From NCBI GenBank assembly GCA_910575665.1, contig CAJTFB010000027.1, positions 1-56,180 on the forward strand: a DNA stretch of 56,180 bases, written 5' to 3'. The DNA is from Eubacteriaceae bacterium. Its GTDB lineage: Bacteria > Bacillota > Clostridia > Lachnospirales > Lachnospiraceae. A model generated the notes under the pieces. That model was not told the DNA's origin, did not search any database, and saw only the letters and a list, made by a program, of their open reading frames with translations. Each line of letters begins with the position of its first letter. The first letter of the stretch is position 1. Made by a program: the position numbers and the translations under genes. Shown here one piece after another: positions 22,913-31,340 of this stretch.

Positions 22913-23767
22913 TTATATGACAGCGGCACCGCTGATGGCAAAATAAGCAAATACGATGATTCCCAGTACGATTCTATAGTACCCAAAGCATTTGAAATCA
23001 TGGCGGCGAATATATCCCATCAAGAATTTAATCACAAAGAGGGATACGATAAATGCCACCAGCATTCCTATCAAAAGGGTAGTCACTGCCATCGGTCCGT
23101 AGCTCAGACCATCGGAAATACTCTTTACGATTTTCAGAAGGCTGGCTCCAAACATGACCGGGATGGCCAAATAAAAGGTAAATTCTGCTGCCACTCCCCT
23201 AGATACCCCGATGATCAGCGCACCGATTATGGTGGCGCCGGAGCGGGAAGTTCCTGGTATGATCGCTGCTAAAAGCTGGAAAATACCAATAATCAGAGCG
23301 GTCTGGTAGGTCAGTTCCTGTACAGAGGTAATGATGGGACGCCTGCCTTTGTTCCAGCTTTCCACCAGGATAAACAGAACGCCATAGATGATCAGTGCCC
23401 CCGCCACAACGATCTGATTATAAAACATCTCATTGATCACATCATCAAAAAGAACACCAATGATTGCCGCCGGTATGGTCGCCACAAGAATCTTAAACCA
23501 CATCTGCATAATATCCATCTTCACCACAGGTTCATTTTTTTTCGGCCGCAGATTAAATGGAAATATTTTCTTCCAGAACAAAAGGACCACCGCCATAATC
23601 GCTCCCAGCTGAACTACCACCAAAAACATCTCCGTGAATTTTTCATCTGAAAAAGTCAAAAACTGGTTTACCAGAATCATATGTCCAGTACTGCTCACAG
23701 GAAGCCATTCTGTTATTCCCTCTACGATCCCCAGGATCACAGACACCAGTATATCAAAAATTTTCAT
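22913..23767 (-). CDS. uppP: Undecaprenyl-diphosphatase
   Basis: UppP (BacA) recycles undecaprenyl diphosphate, the lipid carrier for peptidoglycan, at the outer face of the membrane, and gives bacitracin tolerance. The 284-residue protein has the diagnostic motifs GIVEGITEWLPVSSTGHM near 12-29 and PGTSRSGATI near 170, plus about eight membrane segments. The frame is open 60 codons further, but the ATG at 23767 has AGGGGG ahead and gives the family N-terminus. The promoter TTGTTT-N17-TAGAAT lies upstream, back to back with the lipid operon promoter. Confidence 0.96.
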   Translation of the reverse strand: MKIFDILVSVILGIVEGITEWLPVSSTGHMILVNQFLTFSDEKFTEMFLVVVQLGAIMAVVLLFWKKIFPFNLRPKKNEPVVKMDIMQMWFKILVATIPAAIIGVLFDDVINEMFYNQIVVAGALIIYGVLFILVESWNKGRRPIITSVQELTYQTALIIGIFQLLAAIIPGTSRSGATIIGALIIGVSRGVAAEFTFYLAIPVMFGASLLKIVKSISDGLSYGPMAVTTLLIGMLVAFIVSLFVIKFLMGYIRRHDFKCFGYYRIVLGIIVFAYFAISGAAVI

Positions 23768-23855
23768 GTAAAAGTTCCCCCTTGTTCTCTCTATTATGTA
23801 TTGGTTTGATTCCCATATTCCGGCGATATTCAAACCTGCTTTGACATCAGCAACT

Positions 23856-23884
23856 ATTCTATCATAATTCCTCTTCCAAAACAA
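23856..23884 (-). promoter_or_regulatory. Promoter of uppP
   Basis: TTGTTT (23884-23879, minus) and TAGAAT (23861-23856) are 17 bases apart. The leader is about 85 bases. Confidence 0.45.
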
Positions 23885-23901
23885 GATATCTGCATTATTT
23901 A

Positions 23902-23930
23902 TTGCAAAAAAACAATTAGTATAGTAAAAT
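23902..23930 (+). promoter_or_regulatory. Promoter of the phospholipid operon
   Basis: TTGCAA (23902-23907) and TAAAAT (23925-23930) are 17 bases apart, about 48 bases before the PAP2 gene start. It is divergent from and close to the uppP promoter, so one factor could affect both. Confidence 0.5.
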
Positions 23931-23978
23931 GGTTGTGTATTTTGCAAAACAAAAGATATCTAGGGGGAATATTTCATA

Positions 23979-24683
23979 ATGAACAAACTGATTCAAAAAA
24001 TCATTCCGCTTTATGGTATATTGCCGCTGTTATGCGCTTTCGGTCTAAACATGATCGTGTACAGTGGTGCTATGAGTATATGTGCCGGCTGGAAACATTA
24101 TGACCTTACAACTTCCTTAGACCGGATGGTTCCGCTGGTACCCTGGTGGATGTATATTTATTTTGGTTGTTATCTGTTCTGGGTGGTAAATTATATTATG
24201 GTGGCACGGATCCACAAGGATGATCCATCCAAATTTTACCGTTTTGTCACCACGGATATGATGTCTCGTGTGGTATGCGGCCTTTTCTTTTTCCTTATGC
24301 CGACGACAAATGTCCGGCCGGAGGTGGTGGGCACTACCTTTGCCGACGATCTGCTGCGCTTTCTGTACCAGATCGACCAGCCGGCCAATCTATTCCCATC
24401 CATTCACTGCCTGGTGAGCTGGATGTGTTATATCGGCATTCGTGGAAACAAAAAAGTACCCAGATGGTATCAGATTTTTTCCTGTATCTTCGCTCTGCTG
24501 GTGGTGATCTCTACCCAGACCACCAAACAGCACTATATCGCAGATGCCGTGGGGGGACTACTCATCGCAGAGATTTTGTTCGCCCTGAACAAACGCATAA
24601 ATGCCTACCAGTATGTACAGCGTTTTTTTGATCGCATCCATTTGAAAATAGGTTTTATAAGCAAGGAGAAGACCATTGAATAA
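23979..24683 (+). CDS. PAP2-family membrane phosphatase
   Basis: This 234-residue polytopic protein has PAP2 signature pieces: an arginine-containing first motif region (TTNVRPEVVG), FPSIHCLVSW near 140-149 with the catalytic histidine, and STQTTKQHYIADAVGG near 175-190 with the second histidine and aspartate. Six membrane segments are predictable. Being first in an operon with a flippase-like protein, PssA and Psd, it may act on phosphatidate, phosphatidylglycerol phosphate or a glycolipid, or as a phosphotransferase; the sequence does not decide. ATG after AGGGGG. Its stop overlaps the next gene by 8 bases. Confidence 0.86.
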   Translation: MNKLIQKIIPLYGILPLLCAFGLNMIVYSGAMSICAGWKHYDLTTSLDRMVPLVPWWMYIYFGCYLFWVVNYIMVARIHKDDPSKFYRFVTTDMMSRVVCGLFFFLMPTTNVRPEVVGTTFADDLLRFLYQIDQPANLFPSIHCLVSWMCYIGIRGNKKVPRWYQIFSCIFALLVVISTQTTKQHYIADAVGGLLIAEILFALNKRINAYQYVQRFFDRIHLKIGFISKEKTIE

Positions 24684-25728
24684 GCTAAAAAAAAATGTGC
24701 TGAATATCGCCTTTTTGGTTTTACTTCTGGCACTTACTTTCTGGCTCATTTTTCGCGATGAAGACCTGGATCCTGTCCTGTCTACACTGAAAAGCGTGCC
24801 AGTCCTATATATTATCGCGGGACTTATTCTCGTCGTTCTTTATGTATGCGGAGAATCCGTTATCATCAAATATTTACTTTCTGCCGTGAAGATTAAAGCT
24901 CCGCTCATCAACTGCATACGATATTCTTTTGTGGGATTCTTTTTCAGCTGCATCACACCCTCTGCCACCGGCGGACAGCCCGCGCAGATCTTTTATATGA
25001 AGCGGCAGAAGATCGATATCCCAACAGCCACCATCATACTTATGCTGGTGACTATTGAATACAAATTCGTTCTGGTCTTTATCGGACTGCTTTTGGCAGT
25101 TTTCGGTCAGGGGCTGATTCAGTCCATAACGGTAGAAGCCCAGTTTTATCTCTATCTTGGCCTGGGATTAAATATTTTCTGTGTTACCTTTATGAGCCTG
25201 CTGGTATTCCTGCCAGACAGCGCGCGTTTTCTGATCACGAAGGGATTTGTATTTCTTCAGAAGCTTCATCTTATGAAAAATAAGAACAACCGTATGGAGC
25301 GGCTGCAGACATCGATGGATCACTATAAAAGAGCTTCTGTTTTTCTTCGGGAAAACAAGCTGGTCATCTTTCATACCACAGTGATCACTTTCGTTCAACG
25401 TATACTTTTATTTTTCGTGACATACGTTGTATATAGAAGTTTTGGACTAAATGGATATTCTGCTATAACCGTAACGCTGCTGCAAGCGGCGATCTCCATC
25501 TCCGTGGATATGCTTCCCCTTCCCGGAGGCATGGGAATCAGCGAGCGGCTGTTTTTACAGATTTTTACACCCATATTTGGAACTACTGCACTTACCCTTT
25601 CCGGCATGCTGATGAGCCGTGGAATCAGCTATTATATGCTGATCATCATCAGCGGGATCGTAACGTGCATCACACATATGACAGTCAGGGGAGAAGCCCC
25701 TGATCAATTGGAGGAGGAGAAAAAATGA
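24676..25728 (+). CDS. Lysylphosphatidylglycerol synthase/flippase-like membrane protein (UPF0104)
   Basis: The 350-residue protein corresponds to the membrane flippase half of MprF-like proteins, with about eight membrane segments and the signature pieces SATGGQPAQ near 96-104 and LPLPGGMGISE near 283-293. The aminoacyl-transferase domain of MprF is absent. It is thought to move lipids between leaflets. The start is TTG at 24676 with AAGGAG 8 bases ahead, overlapping the PAP2 stop; its TGA overlaps the pssA ATG (ATGA). The tight coupling with phosphatidylserine and phosphatidylethanolamine synthesis suggests it handles those lipids or a head-group derivative. Confidence 0.87.
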   Translation: MNKLKKNVLNIAFLVLLLALTFWLIFRDEDLDPVLSTLKSVPVLYIIAGLILVVLYVCGESVIIKYLLSAVKIKAPLINCIRYSFVGFFFSCITPSATGGQPAQIFYMKRQKIDIPTATIILMLVTIEYKFVLVFIGLLLAVFGQGLIQSITVEAQFYLYLGLGLNIFCVTFMSLLVFLPDSARFLITKGFVFLQKLHLMKNKNNRMERLQTSMDHYKRASVFLRENKLVIFHTTVITFVQRILLFFVTYVVYRSFGLNGYSAITVTLLQAAISISVDMLPLPGGMGISERLFLQIFTPIFGTTALTLSGMLMSRGISYYMLIIISGIVTCITHMTVRGEAPDQLEEEKK

Positions 25729-26348
25729 TAGGCGTTTACAATTACTCGGTGATACTGACGTATCTCGGGGTCGGTCTTTCCATCTTCGGAATGACCCAGG
25801 CACTCACCGGCAATTACGATATTGCTATACTTTGTCTTGCCCTTGCTGGTGCCTGCGATACCTTTGATGGAAAAGTTGCAAGAAGCATGAAAAACAGAAC
25901 AAAAGAACAAATCATATTTGGAGTACAGATTGATTCCCTGTGTGATGCCATCTGTTTCGGCGTCACTCCTGCGGTTATCGCCTATTCCATGGGTATGAAT
26001 AACCTTTTTGGAATTGCTGTAGAGATCGTCTTTGTTCTCTGCGGAGTCATCCGGCTTGCCTACTTTAATGTCTTAGAAGAGCTTAAGCACGAGGAACCAG
26101 AAAAGGAGGACCGCAAATGTTATCACGGTCTCCCCATCACTTCTATTGCCATTTTGTTCCCGATCCTGTATATGTTCCGCCCACTGGTCTCGGAGCAGCT
26201 GTTTTTGACGGCTCTTCCCTTCGCCATGCTCGCTATCGCATTTTTATATATACTGGATTTTAAGCTGAAAAAACCTTCCAATGCCATGGTAGCATTTATC
26301 CTTGTATTTATGGGGATTGTGGTTTTGAAAATTTTGCACGTATTCTAA
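25725..26348 (+). CDS. pssA: CDP-diacylglycerol-serine O-phosphatidyltransferase
   Basis: PssA makes phosphatidylserine from CDP-diacylglycerol and serine. The 207-residue protein has the CDP-alcohol phosphotransferase motif D45-x2-D48-G-x2-A-R53-x12-G66-x3-D70-x3-D74 and about six membrane segments. The spacing between R53 and G66 is longer than the textbook eight residues, because of an insertion NRTKEQ, which is seen in the PssA branch. It overlaps the upstream gene by ATGA and lies 30 bases before psd, whose product would decarboxylate its product. Confidence 0.92.
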   Translation: MIGVYNYSVILTYLGVGLSIFGMTQALTGNYDIAILCLALAGACDTFDGKVARSMKNRTKEQIIFGVQIDSLCDAICFGVTPAVIAYSMGMNNLFGIAVEIVFVLCGVIRLAYFNVLEELKHEEPEKEDRKCYHGLPITSIAILFPILYMFRPLVSEQLFLTALPFAMLAIAFLYILDFKLKKPSNAMVAFILVFMGIVVLKILHVF

Positions 26349-26378
26349 AATATTCTAACAATAAGACAGGAACAGATT

Positions 26379-27251
26379 ATGAAATATATTGATATAAATG
26401 GAAATAAAAAACACGCTGATTCCGGCCAGGACAAGCTGTTGAAACTGCTGTATACGACGCGGATCGGGCGCATGCTCCTCCGTCCTCTCGTCACCCCTGC
26501 CTTCTCAAAGCTGGCAGGTGCTTTGTTGAATACCAGCTTCTCCTGCCGCCTGATCAAGCCCTTTGTCAGATCCAATGCCATCGACATGAGCGATTATGAA
26601 GAGACATGTTACCGCAGTTACAATGATTTTTTCACAAGAAAGATAAAAAAGGGAGCGAGGGAGATCTCCGGCGGCAGCCCCGATCTTATCAGTCCCTGTG
26701 ACTGCTACGCCAGCGCCTATGAGATATCCGAAGACCGGATCCTGACTGTAAAAAATGCAGAATATACTGTTTCCTCCCTGCTCCACAGCAAAAGACTGGC
26801 GGCGCGTTACCAGGGAGGATATGCCCTGATCCTGCGTCTCACCGTAAGTGATTACCACCGTTATGCCTATGCCGCTACCGGACGTCAGTCCAAAAATTAT
26901 CGAATTCCTGGTGTCTTTCACACGGTAAATCCCATCGCCGGAGAGCACTTTCCCATCTATAAGGAAAATAGCCGGGAATATACGGTCATTCACTCTTCCC
27001 ATCTGGGAGATATTGTACAGATGGAGGTCGGCGCACTGATGGTAGGAAAGATCGTAAATCACAGAGAATCCTGCTTCGTCCTTCGGGGTGAGGAAAAGGG
27101 ATATTTTGAATTTGGCGGTTCTACCATCGTCTTGCTTCTTGAAAAAGATGCGGTAACTCTCCGAGAGGACCTTTTAGTAAACACACTCTCTGGTTACGAA
27201 ACTCAGCTGCGTCTCGGAAACATCATTGGTAAATCAAATCAGTGGAATTAG
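26379..27251 (+). CDS. psd: Phosphatidylserine decarboxylase proenzyme
   Basis: Psd converts phosphatidylserine to phosphatidylethanolamine and needs self-cleavage to form a pyruvoyl group. The 290-residue protein has the cleavage motif GGST at 246-249, where S248 would become the pyruvoyl residue (LGST or GGST is usual), the SPCDC segment near 105-109 and SDYHRYAY near 157-164 with the catalytic histidine. It is the last gene of the operon and a strong terminator follows. Its presence implies phosphatidylethanolamine in the membrane. Confidence 0.95.
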   Translation: MKYIDINGNKKHADSGQDKLLKLLYTTRIGRMLLRPLVTPAFSKLAGALLNTSFSCRLIKPFVRSNAIDMSDYEETCYRSYNDFFTRKIKKGAREISGGSPDLISPCDCYASAYEISEDRILTVKNAEYTVSSLLHSKRLAARYQGGYALILRLTVSDYHRYAYAATGRQSKNYRIPGVFHTVNPIAGEHFPIYKENSREYTVIHSSHLGDIVQMEVGALMVGKIVNHRESCFVLRGEEKGYFEFGGSTIVLLLEKDAVTLREDLLVNTLSGYETQLRLGNIIGKSNQWN

Positions 27252-27260
27252 GATTTCTCA

Positions 27261-27298
27261 GATATCAGTGTGATTATTCACACTGGTATCTCTTTTTT
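27261..27298 (+). terminator. Terminator of the phospholipid operon
   Basis: GATATCAGTGTGA (27261-27273) pairs with TCACACTGGTATC (27278-27290), with one wobble pair, followed by TCTTTTTT. The right arm overlaps the 3' end of the convergent small gene. Confidence 0.85.
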
Positions 27299-27558
27299 AG
27301 TAAATACACAATATACTCCACCTCAGTGGTATAATTGCTGGGCTTACTCAGCAAAAATTCCGCCTCCACTCCCAATACCTCTGCGATCTTAGCGATTTCA
27401 TCTGTATGTATATCCATCAAACTTTCAGGATTTATCTCCTGCCTCCACCTGCTATGTATCTCCTCTGAAACTTTCTCCGGAGAAATCCCATGAATCTTAC
27501 ACAAATACAAAATTCGGTTGCTCAAAGCAGTTAAAAATTGCTCATTCCGCTCTGTCAT
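27274..27558 (-). CDS. Small HTH-like protein
   Basis: This 94-residue protein has a likely XRE-type helix-turn-helix: ALSNRILYLCKIHGISPEKVSEEIH near 11-35, then HTDEIAKIAEVLGVEAEFLL near 51-70, which matches the usual spacing of the domain with an insert between the second and third helix. ATG at 27558 has GGAGGA 5 bases ahead. It is convergent with the phospholipid operon. Role and targets are unknown. Confidence 0.65.
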   Translation of the reverse strand: MTERNEQFLTALSNRILYLCKIHGISPEKVSEEIHSRWRQEINPESLMDIHTDEIAKIAEVLGVEAEFLLSKPSNYTTEVEYIVYLLKKRYQCE

Positions 27559-27646
27559 TCCATTCCTCCATACTATTCATAAAATGTTTGTTCTTTATAT
27601 ACAGTATAGAAAAACTTTGTTGCAATTCTACGTCAGACCATTCTAT

Positions 27647-27931
27647 TTAGCATATAAACCATCTGTTTGTGCCAAGATACTCCCCCTCATACTGGATATT
27701 GATCTGATATCTGCCAGCAGGCAACCCATCAACGGGAACCGCCACATTATAAATCATTTTAGCAAAGACCTCACTCACTTGATGGGTATTTGTGAAATCT
27801 TTCTCCCACACCATATCCTGACTCACCAGAAAAACCTTCTCTACTTTATGATCCTGTGCCTGTACAAGTATAAGATCGTCAACTACTGATATCTGAATCT
27901 CTTTGGATCGCATCTGCTTCCACTCTACCAT
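27647..27931 (-). CDS. Uncharacterised small protein coupled to the arylsulfotransferase
   Basis: I do not recognise this 94-residue protein. It has no signal peptide and no membrane segment. The predicted pattern is mainly beta strands (EIQISVVDDLILVQ, GRYQINIQYEGEYLGTNRWF), resembling a small Ig-like or C-terminal beta domain. Its ATG overlaps the stop of the arylsulfotransferase gene by 7 bases, so it should be translated with it. It could be a partner or a split-off C-terminal domain of that enzyme; I tested the frameshift idea by eye and found no clear family match across the junction. Confidence 0.6.
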   Translation of the reverse strand: MVEWKQMRSKEIQISVVDDLILVQAQDHKVEKVFLVSQDMVWEKDFTNTHQVSEVFAKMIYNVAVPVDGLPAGRYQINIQYEGEYLGTNRWFIC

Positions 27932-29271
27932 CCATAGGACTCCTGCCTGCCGTCATAATATCTGCTCTTTCGTTTTGTGGTACAGTGATTATCAAAAATC
28001 AGCACAGACATCGTTTCTTTTTGCTGGTCCCTATGCAAAATTTCCACGGCATGCTGTTGAAAAAAATAGTGGAAATCCTCTCCCTCCGGCTTCAACATCT
28101 TACTCTCTAATTCTGTCCCCTCATACATATCCTGTGGCGCCGCCACCCATAAGATCTCATTGGCCGCCAGATCTAATTTGGCGATGGTATGAAGGTTTCG
28201 CAATGATATCAACACATGATCCCTGTCACAACAAGACAGCGCATTCAGATGAGCCCAGTCCTTGCGTTTCAGATATTTCTGGGGAAAGAACTGACCCAGA
28301 TCCCATTTTTCCAGGATTTCTCCCCTGGCTGTATCATAACAGATGATCTCATCTTCCATCCTGAAACGGAGTGAACTGGCGGCTGCCAGAACTTCCCTGC
28401 CCCACTCTGACTCTGTCCCTGGACGCGGCGTCAGACAATGATGGATCCCCCCGCTCACATGAAATACTTCGTACACCCTGCCCATAAAATCCATTTCATA
28501 CATTACATTGGAATGGGGATTTATATACGTGGGGGAATTTATTTTCCGTTCGGGATACATAAAACGCCCATGATCTAATAAGTAGACTCCATACTGCCTG
28601 GGCAGGCGTGCCAGATACCATCTCACCGCACCGTCCCGGTCAAAGGCATAGGTATATCCTTTGATCCCGCCAGTCACCATCATAAGCTCATGCTTCCGTC
28701 CTCTCATCTTCTGATCCGGACTGACAATATTTTGTAGTCGGTTGGGTAACGTGTTGGTAACAATAGTCAAGCTTCTATGTTCCATTCGCTTCATTTCCTC
28801 GGAATACAGCGTTACATCAACTACATTTCTGCCCGCGGCATATAATCCCAAAACCGGAATCATATGCCGCCTGGAAAACGTCTTTGTACGATAGGAAAAA
28901 TTCCTTTCCTCTGTTCTTCCCCGCACAATATATTCAACCATACATGTTTCATCGGTTTCAAAAACAAGCATACTGCTAAGAGGCACCATACCATAAGGAT
29001 TTTGGATGATCAGCATATTTTCAAAGGTAAAATGAAATGTATTTAAAAGCCATTCCATCGTCCTTTCCTGTTTCCAGCTATGCCATGACAAATTTTTCTT
29101 TGTTGATGCATTTGTTTTTTTAATCACAACATCCATATCCAAAGGTATTTTTCCATGAAATTTTCTTAACCATGCTCCATTACGGCATGTATCCTGTTTC
29201 CACTTCTTTTTTACCACAATTTTAGCTGTATCTGATATAATTGATAAAAAATGAAGAATGTTATTTTCCAT
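27925..29271 (-). CDS. Arylsulfate sulfotransferase (ASST-like)
   Basis: ASST enzymes move sulfate between phenolic compounds without PAPS. The 448-residue protein has an Arylsulfotran_N-like beta domain (about 85-120, with NPYGMVPLSSMLVF) and a propeller carrying residues that align with the active site of the E. coli enzyme: H341 and N343 in DWAHLN, R358 in ISLRN, and H407 in QQHAVEIL, plus an earlier HH at 277-278. It has no visible signal peptide and is shorter at its C-terminus than the E. coli protein. ATG at 29271 is 6 bases after AGGAGG, so the open extension to 29289 is rejected. The substrate could be a phenolic gut metabolite. Confidence 0.8.
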   Translation of the reverse strand: MENNILHFLSIISDTAKIVVKKKWKQDTCRNGAWLRKFHGKIPLDMDVVIKKTNASTKKNLSWHSWKQERTMEWLLNTFHFTFENMLIIQNPYGMVPLSSMLVFETDETCMVEYIVRGRTEERNFSYRTKTFSRRHMIPVLGLYAAGRNVVDVTLYSEEMKRMEHRSLTIVTNTLPNRLQNIVSPDQKMRGRKHELMMVTGGIKGYTYAFDRDGAVRWYLARLPRQYGVYLLDHGRFMYPERKINSPTYINPHSNVMYEMDFMGRVYEVFHVSGGIHHCLTPRPGTESEWGREVLAAASSLRFRMEDEIICYDTARGEILEKWDLGQFFPQKYLKRKDWAHLNALSCCDRDHVLISLRNLHTIAKLDLAANEILWVAAPQDMYEGTELESKMLKPEGEDFHYFFQQHAVEILHRDQQKETMSVLIFDNHCTTKRKSRYYDGRQESYGW

Positions 29272-29509
29272 TTGTTTCCTCCTACGCATAAATATTCTCT
29301 ATTAAGATAATTTATTATTTTTATAGAGATTATTTCATTCTTTTGTGTCATCTTTGTTACAAAGAAGGTATAAAATGGTGTCCAATACGATATAGTCTTT
29401 GATAACAGCTAATACATTTCTCTTTAGAGATATGCCATCATATATATAAATATAATCTTGTATGGCTTAATTTGGTATACTGTTATAGATGTAAGAAAGG
29501 AGTTAGATC

Positions 29510-29821
29510 ATGACTGTCGGCGAAAAGATAACATATTTTAGAAATATGAAACACTATTCTGTGAATAAACTGGCAAATCTGGCTGGTATTTCACAAAGCT
29601 ATCTGCGGGATATAGAACTTCTAAATAAAAATCCTACGGTTGAAATCCTAACTTATATTTGTGATGCTCTGGAAATTTCGCTGGAAACCTTTTTCTCAGA
29701 AACAGAATCTCCAGATCCTTTTGATGATGCTCTATATGAAAAAATTTCTTTACTGACTCCCAGTCAAAAAGTTTCTCTGACTCATTTTCTGGACGCTATG
29801 ATAAATCAGGAAAAAAAATAG
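29510..29821 (+). CDS. XRE-family transcriptional regulator
   Basis: This 103-residue regulator has a clear helix-turn-helix in the first 65 residues (VGEKITYFRNMKHYSVNKLA, SQSYLRDIELLNKNPTVEIL, ICDALEISLETFF) and a short C-terminal helix region. It is divergent from the arylsulfotransferase gene, with 238 bases between them containing a CTTTGTTACAAAG palindrome (29349-29361) near the arylsulfotransferase side, so it may control that gene. AGAAAGGAG precedes the ATG. A TTGTAT-N17-TGTTAT promoter is possible but weak. Confidence 0.85.
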   Translation: MTVGEKITYFRNMKHYSVNKLANLAGISQSYLRDIELLNKNPTVEILTYICDALEISLETFFSETESPDPFDDALYEKISLLTPSQKVSLTHFLDAMINQEKK

Positions 29822-29876
29822 CCCGACGGCAACGTCGAACTGGCTCAGCGTCAATTTTCCTGTTTCACCTTAAACT

Positions 29877-29932
29877 AACAAAACCTGCTTGTAACCAGCT
29901 AAAATTTTCTGGGCACAGACAGGTTTTTTGTT
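29877..29932 (+). terminator. Terminator between the XRE gene and nth
   Basis: AACAAAACCTG (29877-29887) pairs with CAGGTTTTTTGTT (29920-29932), the T-run being partly inside the right arm. It lies between convergent genes and can serve both. Confidence 0.7.
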
Positions 29933-29965
29933 ATTTACTATTAGGTAATTATTTTATGGCGCCCC

Positions 29966-30595
29966 TTACAGCACCTTCTTACACACATCACTCAGACAGC
30001 ACTTCTCACAATATGCCTTTCTAGCGGTGCATACCTCCCTGCCGTGATGGACAAGGCGATGGCAGAAATCACTGCCCTTTTCTCCAGGAATGATCTTCCA
30101 CAACTCCATTTCCACTTTTTTGGGATCTTTGATACCATCTATCAGCCCCATCCGGTTGGTCAGCCGGATACAATGGGTATCTGTGACGATGGCTGGCTTG
30201 CCAAACACATCGCCCATAATCAGATTCGCACTCTTCCGACCTACTCCTGGCAGTTTTAACAGAGCTTCAAAATCCTCTGGCACTTTACCACCGTACTGCT
30301 CCACCAGCACATTCATACATTTGTGGATGTCTCTGGCCTTGCTTGGCCCCAGGCCGCAGGGCTTTACAATGTTCTCAATCTCTTTTACATCCGCTGCCGC
30401 CAGTGCTTCCGGTGACGGATATTGTTCATACAGATCCTTCACGACGATATTTACCCTGGCATCCGTGCACTGGGCAGCCAATCTGACGCTGACCAAAAGC
30501 TTCCAGGCCTCATCGTAATCCAATGTGCAGTCTGCCAGAGGATACTCCTCCGCCAGCCTCTCTATGATCTCATTTGCTCTTTGTTTTTTTGTCAT
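29966..30595 (-). CDS. nth: Endonuclease III
   Basis: This is a DNA glycosylase and AP lyase for oxidised pyrimidines. The 209-residue protein has the helix-hairpin-helix LPGVGRKSA at 115-123 with catalytic K121, D139 in VTDTHC, and a [4Fe-4S] cluster set C189-x6-C196-x2-C199-x5-C205. All expected residues are present and the length is typical. ATG at 30595 with AAGGAA upstream. It stands alone in a minus-strand unit. Confidence 0.97.
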   Translation of the reverse strand: MTKKQRANEIIERLAEEYPLADCTLDYDEAWKLLVSVRLAAQCTDARVNIVVKDLYEQYPSPEALAAADVKEIENIVKPCGLGPSKARDIHKCMNVLVEQYGGKVPEDFEALLKLPGVGRKSANLIMGDVFGKPAIVTDTHCIRLTNRMGLIDGIKDPKKVEMELWKIIPGEKGSDFCHRLVHHGREVCTARKAYCEKCCLSDVCKKVL

Positions 30596-30702
30596 AGGTT
30601 ATTTCCTTCCCTTCCTTATTCCAAGCTCAATGTCGCCACCAAGCAAATCCCCCCATGCATCAGAAATAATACCACGCATCTCCACAAAAAGCAAACACTT
30701 TA

Positions 30703-30732
30703 TTGACTTTCCCCCGTCTCTTAGAGTATAAT
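30703..30732 (+). promoter_or_regulatory. Promoter of the SprA-like gene
   Basis: TTGACT (30703-30708) and TATAAT (30727-30732) are 18 bases apart. Transcription would start near 30740, just before the hairpin at 30746-30781. Confidence 0.75.
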
Positions 30733-30745
30733 TTTTATATATAAA

Positions 30746-30781
30746 ATGGTATCCGTTAGCGCCACCATGCTAATGTACCAT
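30746..30781 (+). promoter_or_regulatory. 5'-leader hairpin before the SprA-like gene
   Basis: ATGGTA (30746-30751) pairs with TACCAT (30776-30781), and inside it GTTAGC pairs with GCTAAT (one wobble). The hairpin would occupy nearly the whole 5' end of the mRNA and ends 3 bases before the GGAGG site. It may protect the transcript or regulate translation. Confidence 0.5.
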
Positions 30782-30798
30782 TGGAAGGAGGTTTTTAC

Positions 30799-31311
30799 AT
30801 GAGTTTATCTATCTCTGCAGCAGGAGGCTATAACACCTTTTATCCTGTGTACAATTCCACACCGGTTTCCCCTGTCAGCCAGAGTCCGGCCGTCAGAAGA
30901 GGATCTGAAGTTCCGGAAGAAGCCAAACAGGGACAAAAGGTTGGAAAGGGTGAGTGCCAGACCTGTAAAAACCGCAAATACGTAGACGGTTCAAATGAAA
31001 ACAATGTATCTTTTAAGACGCCTGGTCACATCGATCCAGGGACATCTGCCGCAAAAGTCATGGCTCATGAACGGGAACATGTTTCCAATGCAGTAGCAGA
31101 AGGAAGCAAAGAAAACAAACAGCTTGTCTCTGTGTCGGTTTCACTACAGACCTCTGTCTGTCCAGAATGCGGGCGGGTGTATGTGTCTGGTGGAAAAACC
31201 CACACTGCCATAAGAACCAGCAGCCCTGAGCCATCCAATCCCTACGATAAGATTCAGCGGGATATGATGCGAAATATGCTGGCAGGAAGAAATTTTGATA
31301 AAAGTGCATAA
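30799..31311 (+). CDS. SprA-related putative metalloprotease
   Basis: This 170-residue protein resembles the SprA-related family of putative metalloproteases. It carries HEREH at 90-94 (a HExxH zinc motif), and two CxxC pairs, C53/C56 and C121/C124, which suggest a structural zinc site. The first 50 residues are low-complexity and rich in S, P and V, with no membrane segment or typical signal peptide. ATG at 30799 has GGAGG 8-12 bases ahead. A consensus promoter and a leader hairpin lie upstream. Proteolysis is unproven; there is no extended third ligand motif that I can place with certainty. Confidence 0.7.
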   Translation: MSLSISAAGGYNTFYPVYNSTPVSPVSQSPAVRRGSEVPEEAKQGQKVGKGECQTCKNRKYVDGSNENNVSFKTPGHIDPGTSAAKVMAHEREHVSNAVAEGSKENKQLVSVSVSLQTSVCPECGRVYVSGGKTHTAIRTSSPEPSNPYDKIQRDMMRNMLAGRNFDKSA

Positions 31312-31340
31312 CTGAAACTAAAAATGGAGGAAAACAAATC

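Noticed and set aside
22762-23001. Small gene over the uppP end and repeat copy A
   Set aside because: The frame runs through terminator stems and the complement of uppP, has no ribosome site and is explained by the structured element.
27647-29271. Frameshifted single arylsulfotransferase gene
   Set aside because: The overlap could suggest a frameshift, but the small protein has its own plausible start and does not resemble the C-terminus of the family that I know. Left as two coupled genes.
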